A DNA stretch of 64,000 nt from Vibrio sp. RE86 (GTDB lineage: Bacteria; Pseudomonadota; Gammaproteobacteria; Enterobacterales; Vibrionaceae): assembly GCF_013114545.1 (NCBI RefSeq), contig NZ_VTXI01000002.1, positions 248,001 to 312,000 on the forward strand, in the 5' to 3' direction. Positions 9,223-18,178 of this stretch are shown one piece after another. The number at the start of each line of letters is the position of its first letter. Position 1 is the stretch's first letter. A program made the translations under genes and the position numbers. The notes beneath the pieces were generated by a model. That model was given only the letters and a program-made list of their open reading frames with translations, was not told where the DNA came from and ran no database searches.

Positions 9223-9762
9223 ATGAAAAAGACAGTATTAGCGATTCTATTGGCAGTATCAGTTACACCAGTGTGGGCTCAAATGGACCACTCGAAGATG
9301 GATCATGGTTCGATGAAGCATGGTGAGATGGAACATAGCAAAATGGATCACAGCAAGATGGACCACTCAATGATGAACATGGAAGGGATGTCAGATGTCG
9401 GTATGCCAGCGCAAGGGGCGAAGCCAGACAAAGTGGTGCATGTTTTACTGACCGATGACATGAAGATTCAGTTTAAGAAGCCAGTCACCATCGAACCAAA
9501 TGATGTGGTTCAATTTGTGGTGATGAACGTGGGGAAAATTGACCACGAGTTCACGATTGGCTCTGCTAAAGAGCAGTTAGAGCACCGTGAAATGATGAAG
9601 AACATGGGCCACCACGAGCATGATTCGGGTAACGCTGTGACCGTCAAACCAGGTAAAGCGAAACAGCTCTTATGGCATTTCCATGGTGACAACAACGTTG
9701 AGTTTGCCTGCAATATTCCGGGCCATGCTGAAGCGGGGATGGTTAAGAAAATCACCCTGTAG
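9223..9762 (+). CDS. Periplasmic cupredoxin with Met/His-rich N terminus
   Basis: A 179-residue secreted blue-copper-fold protein. The signal peptide (MKKTVLAILLAVSVTPVWA) is followed by repeated MDHSKMDH-type Met/His motifs suited to binding copper loosely. A plastocyanin-like domain follows, with an upstream His (KIDHEF) and a C-terminal Cys-His-Met ligand set (FACNIPGHAEAGM) giving a type 1 copper site. The ORF can be extended to 9166, but the signal peptide and an AGGA sequence 8 bases upstream support the ATG at 9223. It is the last gene of the copper operon and probably buffers or delivers periplasmic copper to the pump. Confidence 0.88.
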   Translation: MKKTVLAILLAVSVTPVWAQMDHSKMDHGSMKHGEMEHSKMDHSKMDHSMMNMEGMSDVGMPAQGAKPDKVVHVLLTDDMKIQFKKPVTIEPNDVVQFVVMNVGKIDHEFTIGSAKEQLEHREMMKNMGHHEHDSGNAVTVKPGKAKQLLWHFHGDNNVEFACNIPGHAEAGMVKKITL

Positions 9763-9800
9763 CATCCAACCTAGTTTGGGTATGTAAGCTTTAACAATAC

Positions 9801-9828
9801 AAAGGCGAACCATTTGGTTCGCCTTTTT
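9801..9828. terminator. Bidirectional terminator between copper operon and iutA
   Basis: An 11-bp perfect stem (AAAGGCGAACC / GGTTCGCCTTT) with an ATTT loop and T-runs on both strands. It sits between two converging genes, so it should terminate both transcripts. Near-identical hairpins occur at 24029 and 26193. Confidence 0.9.
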
Positions 9829-9851
9829 CTACGCGTTTTGTTGTTCAGCGA

Positions 9852-11966
9852 TTAGAATTTCACTTGGTAGTTTAGAGTGTAAGTGCGGCCACGACCTTTG
9901 TATTGGTATAGCGCATCACTACCATTGTACCAGTGCTGAGCTCGCTGGCTCCAAGTCGTGTAGTAATCTTCGTTCAGTAGGTTCTTAATACCGAAACCAA
10001 GGCTGCCTACAGGTAGCTGGTAGTGACCCGCGAAATCAAACACAGTGAACCCATCTAGCTCTCGGTCGTCAGCATCTTTGTAATCAAACATAGTCAAGCT
10101 TTGAAGCTTCAGACTGTAGTCATTGTCGTACCAGCCTACCCAAGCTCCTGCTTTAGACGTACTTGCTTCCATCGCTTGGTGATCTTCCCAGCCAGTGTCT
10201 GTTTCAGTTTCTGTCACGACATAGTGGCCTAAAAGACCAAGTTGGAGCATATCTGTTGCCCAGTAGCTGATTTGAGCTTCTGCGCCGTAGACACGTTTAG
10301 GGTCTGCAAGTCCCGAGATAGATAAGTCATCTTCGTACTGAACAGTTGCACTTGAGTGCGAGTAGTAGAGCGCAGATTGTAGCGAGAGATTATCTAGCTC
10401 GTTACGGTAACCGATTTCGTAGCTGTCAGTCTTGATTCCATCGAGTTTAGACGCGGCGACATCTTGAGTCGGGCTCTTACCGTAGTAACGATATAGTTGA
10501 GGAATATCAAAACCTTGCGAGAAGTTAGCCCAAATCTGAGAAGTAGGCGTTAGGTTATAGATAGTACCTAGGTTAAACAAGCCTTCCGAGTAGTCAGTCG
10601 AACCGCCTGGAATAAGGTCTGAGCTAGCATTTTTTTGGAAGTCTGAAACATCTACGTCCATTGCCTGGTAGCGGTAACCTGCCTGTAGCGACCAGTCTTC
10701 AGTGATGCTGTATTCCGCTTGCAAGAAGCCGGCAAGAGATTGAGTGTCGATACCTGGGTAGCGGCCTTCCATCTCGCTGATTACGTGAACCAAGCCACCT
10801 GTCGCCTCAGTCGTCGCCTGATCGTAGATAGCTTTATCGCTGTCAAATTTATCAATGTATCCGTCAATACCGTAGGTCAGGCTCAAAGAATCAAATGATT
10901 TGTTCAGTGCCACTTTCATTGCCAAAATATCAGTAGATTGGCGAGAAGAGTTGGTCGATAGAGACGAACGCCCATCTTCTGTATATGGCATGAAGGTGTG
11001 GTCTTCAGTGCGGTAAGATAGCTCTGCGATGAGTTGATGGCTTAAGAAGCTATTGTTGCTGTATGCCGCACTCAGCATCACGCGTTCTGTTCCCTGTTCG
11101 CGATCGGCCGAGTAGCCTTCTCTCACGTCGACAAACTGGAAGTTACCGCTGGCATCTTTTTCAAAGTAGATGCCATATGGCGTGTCTTGTTGGCTATCGT
11201 AGTATTGGGCTAACAAGTTGAGTTGCTGGCCTTCAGCGATGTTAATTTGTAGATTACCTAACAGGTCAATGGTTTCATTAAACTGGGTAGAGCCCTGAGT
11301 AATGTCTGGCGTTACCATTTCGCCATCAGCATCGAAATAGCCTTGTGTTTTGGTGTACGCAACGGATGCGCGACCTTGAACTTTCTCGTTACCACCAGCG
11401 ATAGATTGGGCCAGTTTGTAGTCAAAATCGTCGCCTGATGAGAAGCCCGACGTTCCGCCAACGAAGGATTCCAATTCGACTTCCTCGCCAGACGATTTCT
11501 TAGTGATGATATTGATAACACCACCCGCAGAGCCTGCACCATAAATTGAAGTGGCTCCAGAAAGTACTTCAATACGGTCGATGTTGAATGGGTCAATTGA
11601 GTCTAACTGACGGCTTAGTGAGCGTACTGACTGAAGTGATACGCCATCAATCATTACCATCAGGCTACGACCACGTAAGTTTTGACCAGAGTGAGTACGG
11701 CCACCACTGCTTACGTCCAATGAAGGAATGGTGGCAGCCAGAATTTCATCAAGGCTTTTACCACCACGGTACTCTTGCTCGATAGTTTCCGAGTCGATGT
11801 ACCAAACGGTTCCTGGAATATCACTGATCGCTTTTGGCATGTGGCTTGAGACAACCACCATCTTTTCATCGGTGGTGTATTGCTCGGCTTGCGCAGGGAA
11901 TACAGCGGTCGTAGCAACGGCTAATGCAATGGCGGATAGTGGAAAATTTCCTTTTTTAACGTTCAT
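9852..11966 (-). CDS. iutA: TonB-dependent ferric aerobactin receptor
   Basis: Outer-membrane siderophore receptor of 704 residues. A signal peptide (ends at AQA, about residue 27) precedes a TonB-box-like DEKMVVVSS and a plug domain with ...IDRIEVLSGATSIYGAGSAGGVINIITK. A 22-strand barrel ends in an aromatic C terminus (NYQVKF). The open frame reaches 12002, but MNVKKGNFPLS at 11966 begins the signal peptide. Location directly downstream of iucD in the same direction gives the aerobactin assignment; TonB receptors of other hydroxamates look similar. It is probably transcribed from the iucA Fur promoter, since no obvious Fur box lies in the iucD-iutA gap (12003-12109). Confidence 0.9.
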   Translation of the reverse strand: MNVKKGNFPLSAIALAVATTAVFPAQAEQYTTDEKMVVVSSHMPKAISDIPGTVWYIDSETIEQEYRGGKSLDEILAATIPSLDVSSGGRTHSGQNLRGRSLMVMIDGVSLQSVRSLSRQLDSIDPFNIDRIEVLSGATSIYGAGSAGGVINIITKKSSGEEVELESFVGGTSGFSSGDDFDYKLAQSIAGGNEKVQGRASVAYTKTQGYFDADGEMVTPDITQGSTQFNETIDLLGNLQINIAEGQQLNLLAQYYDSQQDTPYGIYFEKDASGNFQFVDVREGYSADREQGTERVMLSAAYSNNSFLSHQLIAELSYRTEDHTFMPYTEDGRSSLSTNSSRQSTDILAMKVALNKSFDSLSLTYGIDGYIDKFDSDKAIYDQATTEATGGLVHVISEMEGRYPGIDTQSLAGFLQAEYSITEDWSLQAGYRYQAMDVDVSDFQKNASSDLIPGGSTDYSEGLFNLGTIYNLTPTSQIWANFSQGFDIPQLYRYYGKSPTQDVAASKLDGIKTDSYEIGYRNELDNLSLQSALYYSHSSATVQYEDDLSISGLADPKRVYGAEAQISYWATDMLQLGLLGHYVVTETETDTGWEDHQAMEASTSKAGAWVGWYDNDYSLKLQSLTMFDYKDADDRELDGFTVFDFAGHYQLPVGSLGFGIKNLLNEDYYTTWSQRAQHWYNGSDALYQYKGRGRTYTLNYQVKF

Positions 11967-12109
11967 TTTTTTCTCTATGTTTATTGTTTCTAGGCTCCAC
12001 AAGAATTTGACCTCTTGTGTGATGGCCTGGTTTTTTACTTTGATTATTAAGCCTTCGCCCCAGTTGTTCGCTGAAGCAAAGTACTCAAACTGGTAATAAA
12101 TAAAGTGGC

Positions 12110-13420
12110 TTAAATGGTGGACTTTTCGCTATTCGAACTTGGTGTTAACCAGTCGATCATTCCGGGGCCTGATTCGGTATCAAACAACACTTCACCAGCT
12201 AGACGGTTAATGATTTTTGCGCTGCGCCACGCCATCAGGCTGAGTTGTGGTTCAGCGATACCATGGCTGTGCATACCTGCATTGACGGCAAAAATCTTAT
12301 TCGTCTGCTGGCCTTCCCATTTAAGTTCGAAGTCAGAATTCATTTGATACTGGTTGTTCTCGTCCATATCAAATAGCGGTAGTAGGTCACGAAGACTCGC
12401 TGGATAAGGTGCTTCAAATCCAGTCGCTAAAATAACGATGTCTGCTTGGTGTGTTTCTAAACTTTGCCCCAGCGCATTGCTGGCAGTCAGGTTGAAGCCT
12501 TGAGAATCTTGGCTCATGTGAGTGAGAGTGCGGTGAGGCAGCAACTTGACCCACTTATCTTCTTTGAGAACATCAAAACGATGGTAAAGCTCTTGATAAA
12601 TGGTCAGCAGGGCTTTTTGAGTAATACCGTCTGAGGTGAGCTTTTGATTGGTGATCTCGGTGTTTTTAACCGTCGGAGATAAGTTAATAAACGCATCGAC
12701 ATAATCAGGTGTGAAAAACTCGTTGGTAAACGAAGCTTCATCGAGTGGCTGATAGTTAGAGCGACGTGACAACCAGTCTAGAGATTTTGGTTTGCCCCAC
12801 TTACTTTGTAGTGCATTAATAAAGATGTCGGCGCCACTCTGTCCCCCACCGATGATCATCACACGTTTGTTAGTGAAGTCTCTTTGACGAAGGCCTATTT
12901 CAGCGGCGTGGAAAACACGTTCACCGATATGAGTTTTAGCGCACTCAGGAATAAACGGCACTTTACCGGTACCAATACACAAGTTATCAGCCTGATAAAC
13001 CCCTTGATTAGTATGTAGCTTGAATGTGCTGCCTGTGTACTCGACCTGCTCGACGCGACTGGAGAACTGAACGTTGTCCATTTGATGTGCAGCCCAAGCT
13101 AGATAGTCTGAAAATTCATGTCGGCTAATACATTGAAGTTCTGCTGATAGAAAACGATAGAACTTTTTATTTTTGACCAGGTAAGAGAGGAAAGAGTATT
13201 GGCTCTCTGGGTTGATCGCAGTCACTAAGTCTTTCAGGAACATGGTCTGCATATTGGTGTTATCCAGCAGTAAGCCTGGGTGCCATGCGAAGTGTTCTTT
13301 GCCTTCAAAAAAGCGTGACTTAATTTGCGGTTGTTCATTTAGCAGTGCTGCAATGCTTAGGTTAAATGGACCTGCACCAATACCTGCTAAATCGAGTTTG
13401 ACGTTGTGAGTGTGTCCCAT
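12110..13420 (-). CDS. iucD: L-lysine N6-monooxygenase (aerobactin synthesis)
   Basis: FAD- and NADPH-dependent enzyme that hydroxylates the side-chain amine of lysine, the first step of aerobactin synthesis. The FAD motif GIGAGPFNLS lies near the N terminus and the NADPH motif IGGGQSGAD in the middle. Conserved LLLDNTNMQTMFLKDLVT and ATGFEAPYP segments are typical of the IucD/SidA family, as is the length of 436 residues. The ATG at 13420 is preferred over the GTG at 13426 because an AAGGA sequence stands 8 bases upstream. It follows iucC after about 65 bases and precedes iutA. Confidence 0.95.
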   Translation of the reverse strand: MGHTHNVKLDLAGIGAGPFNLSIAALLNEQPQIKSRFFEGKEHFAWHPGLLLDNTNMQTMFLKDLVTAINPESQYSFLSYLVKNKKFYRFLSAELQCISRHEFSDYLAWAAHQMDNVQFSSRVEQVEYTGSTFKLHTNQGVYQADNLCIGTGKVPFIPECAKTHIGERVFHAAEIGLRQRDFTNKRVMIIGGGQSGADIFINALQSKWGKPKSLDWLSRRSNYQPLDEASFTNEFFTPDYVDAFINLSPTVKNTEITNQKLTSDGITQKALLTIYQELYHRFDVLKEDKWVKLLPHRTLTHMSQDSQGFNLTASNALGQSLETHQADIVILATGFEAPYPASLRDLLPLFDMDENNQYQMNSDFELKWEGQQTNKIFAVNAGMHSHGIAEPQLSLMAWRSAKIINRLAGEVLFDTESGPGMIDWLTPSSNSEKSTI

Positions 13421-13485
13421 GATCACAATCCTTTTTTCTTGGGTTATATATGCGGCTTAACTTACCGTTATTATTGTTTTTAGCT

Positions 13486-15249
13486 TTAAGCGTGTTGTTC
13501 CGTTTGCAGTGCTGTCACTAGCGGGTTATCGAGCATGTCATCCATATCGGGTAACATTCTCGATGCGCTAGCATCGGTGCTGTGGCGGAATTTGGCTAAG
13601 TTAAGGCCTATGCGCAGAATGCGCGGTTTGAATAGATCGAATTTGCTAAATCGGGGCTGATAGTCAGGATGCTTCGCCATGTAGGCTTTGATTCTCTGAC
13701 CCAACAGGGCGTAAAACTGAGCTTCTGAGAAGCCGAGTTTGGCGACTAAAGGCGAAATAAAGCGTAACGTAGTAACAAAGTGACCAGTCTGAAGATCGTG
13801 GATGATCAACTCTTCTTTGAGACGCACCGTGACCTCTTTTACGCTTGAATCAAGTGTTGCCTGCTCTGGATAATCGCTATCAACTAGACGCATGTCGCCC
13901 TGAAAATCTTTAAGTAGGATGCGCTTTGGCAGGTCGTTTTCTAATACCAGAGTGACGTTTTGCCCATGAGCAATCAAAGAAACCCCGTATTTACACAACA
14001 AGTGGTAGTAAGGAATGACGACGGCATCGAACATTTTGCTTAGCCATGTCTCAATAGAGACGCCTGAACGCTCAACGTATTCAGCGATTAGTGGATTGCC
14101 CTGATTGTCGCTTTCCATTAAAGCAGCCATCAGTATTGCCTGCTCACCCTGTTTGAGTTTTGAGGCTGCAGACTCGCGCCAAATAACGCCAAGTAGCTCG
14201 TGATAGCGATAGGGTGCCTGTTCTAGTAACTGATAGTCGGCTTGAGCTGCAAAGGCGGCTGCGGGCTCCTGAAGTACTTCAGCTTGTTTTTCAATCAGCA
14301 ATGGGTCCGAGCTGAATACAGATTCGATCCAGTCAGATGCGATAGGCCCAGCAAGAATATATCGGCCGGGTATACCTCGATAGCATGAAGTATTCATGAT
14401 CGTTAAAGGCAGCTTTATATCGTAGCTATCAGGTCGAGTAAGGTTACTTAACGTTCGCAATGAAAGTTGAGGCAGAAATTGATCGCCAAATTCCCCTACA
14501 TAGATGAGTTGTTTCTCCCCCATCTCACGGACAAATAGCAACGACAACTTGTTGTCCCACTGCCAAGGATGAACAGGGACGTAACTGTAGTCGGCAATAT
14601 CAACCCCATAGGAAGTGACAATGCTATCCATGGTTTTACGCTCTGACTCATTCATTGAGGCATTAAGCAGCTCTTGCCAGCTGACGCTATCATTAGTCGC
14701 CAGTTGCAGAATCGAATGTTCTACCGCGACCCAACCCAGTTGGAAAGGACGCTCAGCTTCTGGTGCATAGCGTTGTAAGTCCTCATTGCCCCAACCGCGT
14801 CGACCTTTGTTAAAGGCAAATTTAGGGTGGCCGTCAAAATAGGTCTGCTGCTGCTCACAGGGTAACAATGCTAAGTCTTGGGCGGTCAACGCCTCTTTTC
14901 GCTGCATCAACTTACAGTCGCCCAACAGAGTCGCGTTCAGATCCTCTAAATGCTCGGCGAATGCGTCGTCAGTCATTTGAAGTAAGGACTGTAAGTCACG
15001 CATTAACAGTGCAGCTGAAATGGCGAGTTCTGGCTCGCGAACAATCGAGTTTGGCTCAATCAGAACTTGGCCCCAGATGTTTTCGCTACCTTGGAATTGG
15101 TAGCTAATGCCATTGTCTATCTGGAGAGTATAGCCCTGGGCATGTTGCTCAATGCGAAACGCCTGTTCATAGGCAAACTCGCTGATAATCTTAGCGACCA
15201 TTTTCTGGTTAGCGAGTGGCCAATATTTATGTAGTGCTATCTGCTCCAT
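13486..15249 (-). CDS. iucC: Aerobactin synthase IucC (NIS synthetase)
   Basis: NRPS-independent siderophore synthetase that attaches the second acetyl-hydroxylysine to the citrate half-product to complete aerobactin. The protein (587 residues) shows the IucA/IucC features: YVPVHPWQWDNKL, the SLRTLSN segment with TSCYRGIPGRYI, and SLIAHGQNVTLVLENDLPKRILLKDFQGD. Two ATGs are possible, at 15255 and 15249. The GGAG sequence is only 2 bases from the first but 8 bases from the second, so 15249 is chosen; this makes a TAATG junction with iucB. IucC rather than IucA is assigned by gene order and its pairing with the upstream paralogue. Confidence 0.93.
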   Translation of the reverse strand: MEQIALHKYWPLANQKMVAKIISEFAYEQAFRIEQHAQGYTLQIDNGISYQFQGSENIWGQVLIEPNSIVREPELAISAALLMRDLQSLLQMTDDAFAEHLEDLNATLLGDCKLMQRKEALTAQDLALLPCEQQQTYFDGHPKFAFNKGRRGWGNEDLQRYAPEAERPFQLGWVAVEHSILQLATNDSVSWQELLNASMNESERKTMDSIVTSYGVDIADYSYVPVHPWQWDNKLSLLFVREMGEKQLIYVGEFGDQFLPQLSLRTLSNLTRPDSYDIKLPLTIMNTSCYRGIPGRYILAGPIASDWIESVFSSDPLLIEKQAEVLQEPAAAFAAQADYQLLEQAPYRYHELLGVIWRESAASKLKQGEQAILMAALMESDNQGNPLIAEYVERSGVSIETWLSKMFDAVVIPYYHLLCKYGVSLIAHGQNVTLVLENDLPKRILLKDFQGDMRLVDSDYPEQATLDSSVKEVTVRLKEELIIHDLQTGHFVTTLRFISPLVAKLGFSEAQFYALLGQRIKAYMAKHPDYQPRFSKFDLFKPRILRIGLNLAKFRHSTDASASRMLPDMDDMLDNPLVTALQTEQHA

Positions 15250-16166
15250 TACCATCGCTCCGAGAAGAAACGGTCGCGGTTCAACATCAGTAAAGCCGAA
15301 CGTTTATGCGGGAAATTAAACTCAAAACACTTCTCATAGCCGAAAGGCAGGATGCGATTAAACAGACGTTGATTGTCTGCTCTCGGTTCGAGAACAATGC
15401 GCTGAGTTCGTGCATCATCGATGAACAGGTAATGACTGATCCCTTTCATCCACGCATTAAAGAACTTAGGGCCACGGAACTGCTGTTCACCAACCAATAG
15501 GTGAATACCACGGTCGAAATCTTGCACATCGAAGTAAGGGCTAAGTCTGTCTTCCGCCACCCAATACGCTTCCACGTAGCCAAACGCTTGACCATTAAAC
15601 TCCCCGATGAGTGGAATGATATGAGGATCTGCGATGCGTTGCTGCAGGAATTCAGCCAGCTTTTCCTCGCTCCATGCCTGTTCCCAGAAGTTGGCTACGC
15701 GGGGGTCGTTCATCCAGCGAGTAAACTGTGCTAGATCCTTGTCGATATCGATGGCTCGAAAACTGACGTCCAAATCGGCATCTGCATCATATCTTTTATA
15801 GACGCAACCTTCGGGCTTTGACGGTCTTAAAGGGTGATGTCGGTATTGGTCGTTCGACTGAACTAAACGCTTTGGGAATTGGGTCGACGTTTTGTGTCGA
15901 TGCCAACACAGAGGTAATTGATAAAAACAGTCGCGATGAAGTTCTCCGTTGATGATGGGAAGTGCTTGAGCAAGTCGTTGATTAACCTGCTGATCATCAC
16001 TGGCTAGGGTGACTAACTTCAGCTGTTTATTGTGACTAAATAACTGGTCAAGTTCGTTAGTCAATGTCTCGAACAACTTCGTGTGCTCTAGGTCGCTCGC
16101 TTGGAGGACAACACGCACGCTGGGTGTTTGGTTATCTTGATAGATAAAGGTTTTGAAATTAGACAT
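15249..16166 (-). CDS. iucB: N6-hydroxylysine O-acetyltransferase (aerobactin synthesis)
   Basis: GNAT-fold enzyme transferring acetyl from acetyl-CoA to N6-hydroxylysine, giving the hydroxamate used by IucA and IucC. Typical features of the RimJ/IucB family are FRAIDIDKDLAQFTRWMNDPRVANFWEQ, the GYVEAYW strand and DRGIHLLVGEQQFRGPKFFNAW. At 305 residues it is close to the E. coli enzyme. The open frame extends to 16307 inside iucA; the ATG at 16166 (MSNFKTF) is the family start and overlaps the iucA end by 8 bases. Its stop shares a base with the iucC start. Confidence 0.94.
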   Translation of the reverse strand: MSNFKTFIYQDNQTPSVRVVLQASDLEHTKLFETLTNELDQLFSHNKQLKLVTLASDDQQVNQRLAQALPIINGELHRDCFYQLPLCWHRHKTSTQFPKRLVQSNDQYRHHPLRPSKPEGCVYKRYDADADLDVSFRAIDIDKDLAQFTRWMNDPRVANFWEQAWSEEKLAEFLQQRIADPHIIPLIGEFNGQAFGYVEAYWVAEDRLSPYFDVQDFDRGIHLLVGEQQFRGPKFFNAWMKGISHYLFIDDARTQRIVLEPRADNQRLFNRILPFGYEKCFEFNFPHKRSALLMLNRDRFFSERW

Positions 16167-17952
16167 CTGCGACTTCCTTGACGCGAGCAAGAGGGTTAGG
16201 CAAGTCAAAGTAAATGACGGCCGGATCGGGAATCGAGTTTTCGTTAAAGTTCTGCAGATAACAGAAGAAGTTTCCTTTGCAACACAATGACGAGCTGTTA
16301 AGTACATAGTTCAAACAGCGAGCATCATTCACCCCCGTTTGCAGCAGGGCATCGAGTTTACCGTGAAGGATTTCGACTAGTTGTGACTCTTTTACGTCGA
16401 GGTTGGCGCAGATAGCTGAGATAACGTTAAAGGTGGAGTTGATGATGAGGTAGTAAGCGAAGTAGCGCTCGACTTTCTCTTGGTTCCAGTAGTTTTCAAG
16501 CGTCTCTTTTTCATCACCGAGTAAGTCTCCAAAACGTTGGAGTGCAAGGTCTGTATATCCCGTTCCCTGACAATCTCGGTAGTACATACCGACTGGGAAC
16601 CCTTGCTCAAGCTGCATTACGATGTTTTGCTGGTGGGCTAGAAAAACGATGCCGAAGTTAGCCTGAAGGTGGAAGAGAGGCACCACACTGTGAGTACAGT
16701 ATGCTTTAAACCACTGCTTGGCGGCTTGTTGATATGGCAGATTTTCTTGCTCTGCATAATGACGAATTCGTTCGGCCACCAAACTCAAACCACCATAAGG
16801 GTTTTGTTGAGTCAAGGTCGCGAGAACGACTGCTTCCTGATCAGGTTTTTCCTCAAGGGGATTGTCTCTAAATGCCACAAGACTTTCGTCAATAATATTG
16901 CCGTCGTAATCTTTAAGACCGATGTAAGCAGGCTCTTGCATCAACTGGAAACCAAGGCCTTTGCCAAGCTGCTGGTCAAGAACTTCATGCTGGAACAGAT
17001 CATTTAAACGTGTACCGCGAATCACTTCTTTAAGCGATAGGTTACGAATTGAGTTGGTCAGCTTTACGCTCAGAGAGAACTTAAGCATGTAAGGCAGCGA
17101 TGGGGCGTATAGTGAGCGGGTTGAAGAGGTTGGATACCAGTTAACACCTACTTGGCCTAGGTTATTCAATCGGCCAGCCTTGAGGTATTCTTCAATCGTT
17201 GGGTTGCTTGCCATTACGCTCCACTGCCAAGGGTGAACGGGGAGCAGACTCTTGTCTTGTGCGCTGGCTTCAGCTAGTGCTTGTTGCAGCCTCGGTTCAT
17301 GAGCAACCAGATCGAACATACGTTGTTGGCATGAGATACCAGCGGAACTACCTTGGGCAATAAGTTCGTTATCAACCGTTAGCCAGTAGAGTTGGAATTG
17401 GCCGCCTAGCTCTGGAGAATAAACCTTGGCATCTTCGAGACTAAATTGCTCTCGGCTCTTTGGCGCAGGGTGGAATGAATGTCCAATTAACAAGCCCTGC
17501 TCTGCGGTTTTGAAGTCTAGCTGGTCGGTAAAGAGTTGGGTTTGATAAGGAGAGTGCAGTATACCTTGGCTCGTGTTGTGCTGACTCTCTAACACACGAG
17601 TCGTAAAGATCTGTTTTTGCTCTTCACTGATGAATCCGACAATAGCGGGCTCGGACACGATAAGTTCAATAAGCTGAGTGACTGATAATGCTGTTACAGA
17701 GTCACCACTAAGAAGCAAAGAAGGTAGTTGATATTCGTGGCTACCTAACTGCGAAAAGTAGCTGAGAGCAATGTGAATGGCTTGGCCACCAGATAGAGAC
17801 AACTGGTAGGTGAAGCCTTCTGAGTGAGGTTCGATTTGAACGGTATGACTTTCTCGGGCGAGAGAGTTGAGAAAACAAGCCAAAGCGGGGTCATTGTTGG
17901 TGACCTGATGGTTTGAATTTTTGGAGTTGAGCTGATCGTTTTTACGATTCAT
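16159..17952 (-). CDS. iucA: Aerobactin synthetase IucA (NIS synthetase)
   Basis: NRPS-independent siderophore synthetase that condenses acetyl-hydroxylysine with citrate, the first amide-forming step of aerobactin. The 597-residue protein shows LLPVHPWQWSVMASNP, YPTSSTRSLYAPSLPYMLKFSLSVKLTNSIRNLS (given in part), and the FLAHQQNIVMQLEQGFPVG region of the IucA/IucC family. The frame runs up to 18021, but the ATG at 17952 (MNRKNDQ) is preceded by a GAGAAAG sequence and leaves the Fur box outside the gene. It heads the iucABCD-iutA operon. Confidence 0.95.
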   Translation of the reverse strand: MNRKNDQLNSKNSNHQVTNNDPALACFLNSLARESHTVQIEPHSEGFTYQLSLSGGQAIHIALSYFSQLGSHEYQLPSLLLSGDSVTALSVTQLIELIVSEPAIVGFISEEQKQIFTTRVLESQHNTSQGILHSPYQTQLFTDQLDFKTAEQGLLIGHSFHPAPKSREQFSLEDAKVYSPELGGQFQLYWLTVDNELIAQGSSAGISCQQRMFDLVAHEPRLQQALAEASAQDKSLLPVHPWQWSVMASNPTIEEYLKAGRLNNLGQVGVNWYPTSSTRSLYAPSLPYMLKFSLSVKLTNSIRNLSLKEVIRGTRLNDLFQHEVLDQQLGKGLGFQLMQEPAYIGLKDYDGNIIDESLVAFRDNPLEEKPDQEAVVLATLTQQNPYGGLSLVAERIRHYAEQENLPYQQAAKQWFKAYCTHSVVPLFHLQANFGIVFLAHQQNIVMQLEQGFPVGMYYRDCQGTGYTDLALQRFGDLLGDEKETLENYWNQEKVERYFAYYLIINSTFNVISAICANLDVKESQLVEILHGKLDALLQTGVNDARCLNYVLNSSSLCCKGNFFCYLQNFNENSIPDPAVIYFDLPNPLARVKEVADV

Positions 17953-17990
17953 TTTCTTTCTCAAATTATTATTAGTTAAACCGACTGCAC

Positions 17991-18011
17991 GAATGCTAAT
18001 TATTATCATTC
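17991..18011. promoter_or_regulatory. Fur box upstream of iucA
   Basis: A 21-bp near-perfect palindrome with arms GAATGnTAAT and ATTAnCATTC, matching the Fur consensus GATAATGATAATCATTATC. It lies about 40 bases before the iucA start, where Fur with iron would block the promoter of iucABCD-iutA. Confidence 0.9.
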
Positions 18012-18106
18012 GTATGATCAACTAATTTTTAATAATTTATAGAAATTTGTAATGACCTGGTTAAATGATTGTTTTATCAGTAGTTTATGAGGGTTGAATT
18101 TGAATC

Positions 18107-18128
18107 TGAGGCTCATTGGTGAGCCTCA
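18107..18128. repeat. Hairpin between ABC permease gene and iucA promoter
   Basis: A 9-bp perfect stem (TGAGGCTCA / TGAGCCTCA) with a TTGG loop lies just downstream of the permease gene (minus strand). It lacks a T-run on either strand, so it may be a weak or factor-dependent terminator, or an mRNA 3'-end stabiliser, for the ABC transporter operon. Confidence 0.5.
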
Positions 18129-18178
18129 ATATACGAGAGTTTTCTATGTTAAATGGTTATTTTCACCGACGATCGGTG

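Noticed and set aside
11728..12096. 122-residue plus-strand ORF over the iutA start
   Set aside because: Shadow of the receptor gene and its promoter region; no ribosome-binding site or protein-like pattern.
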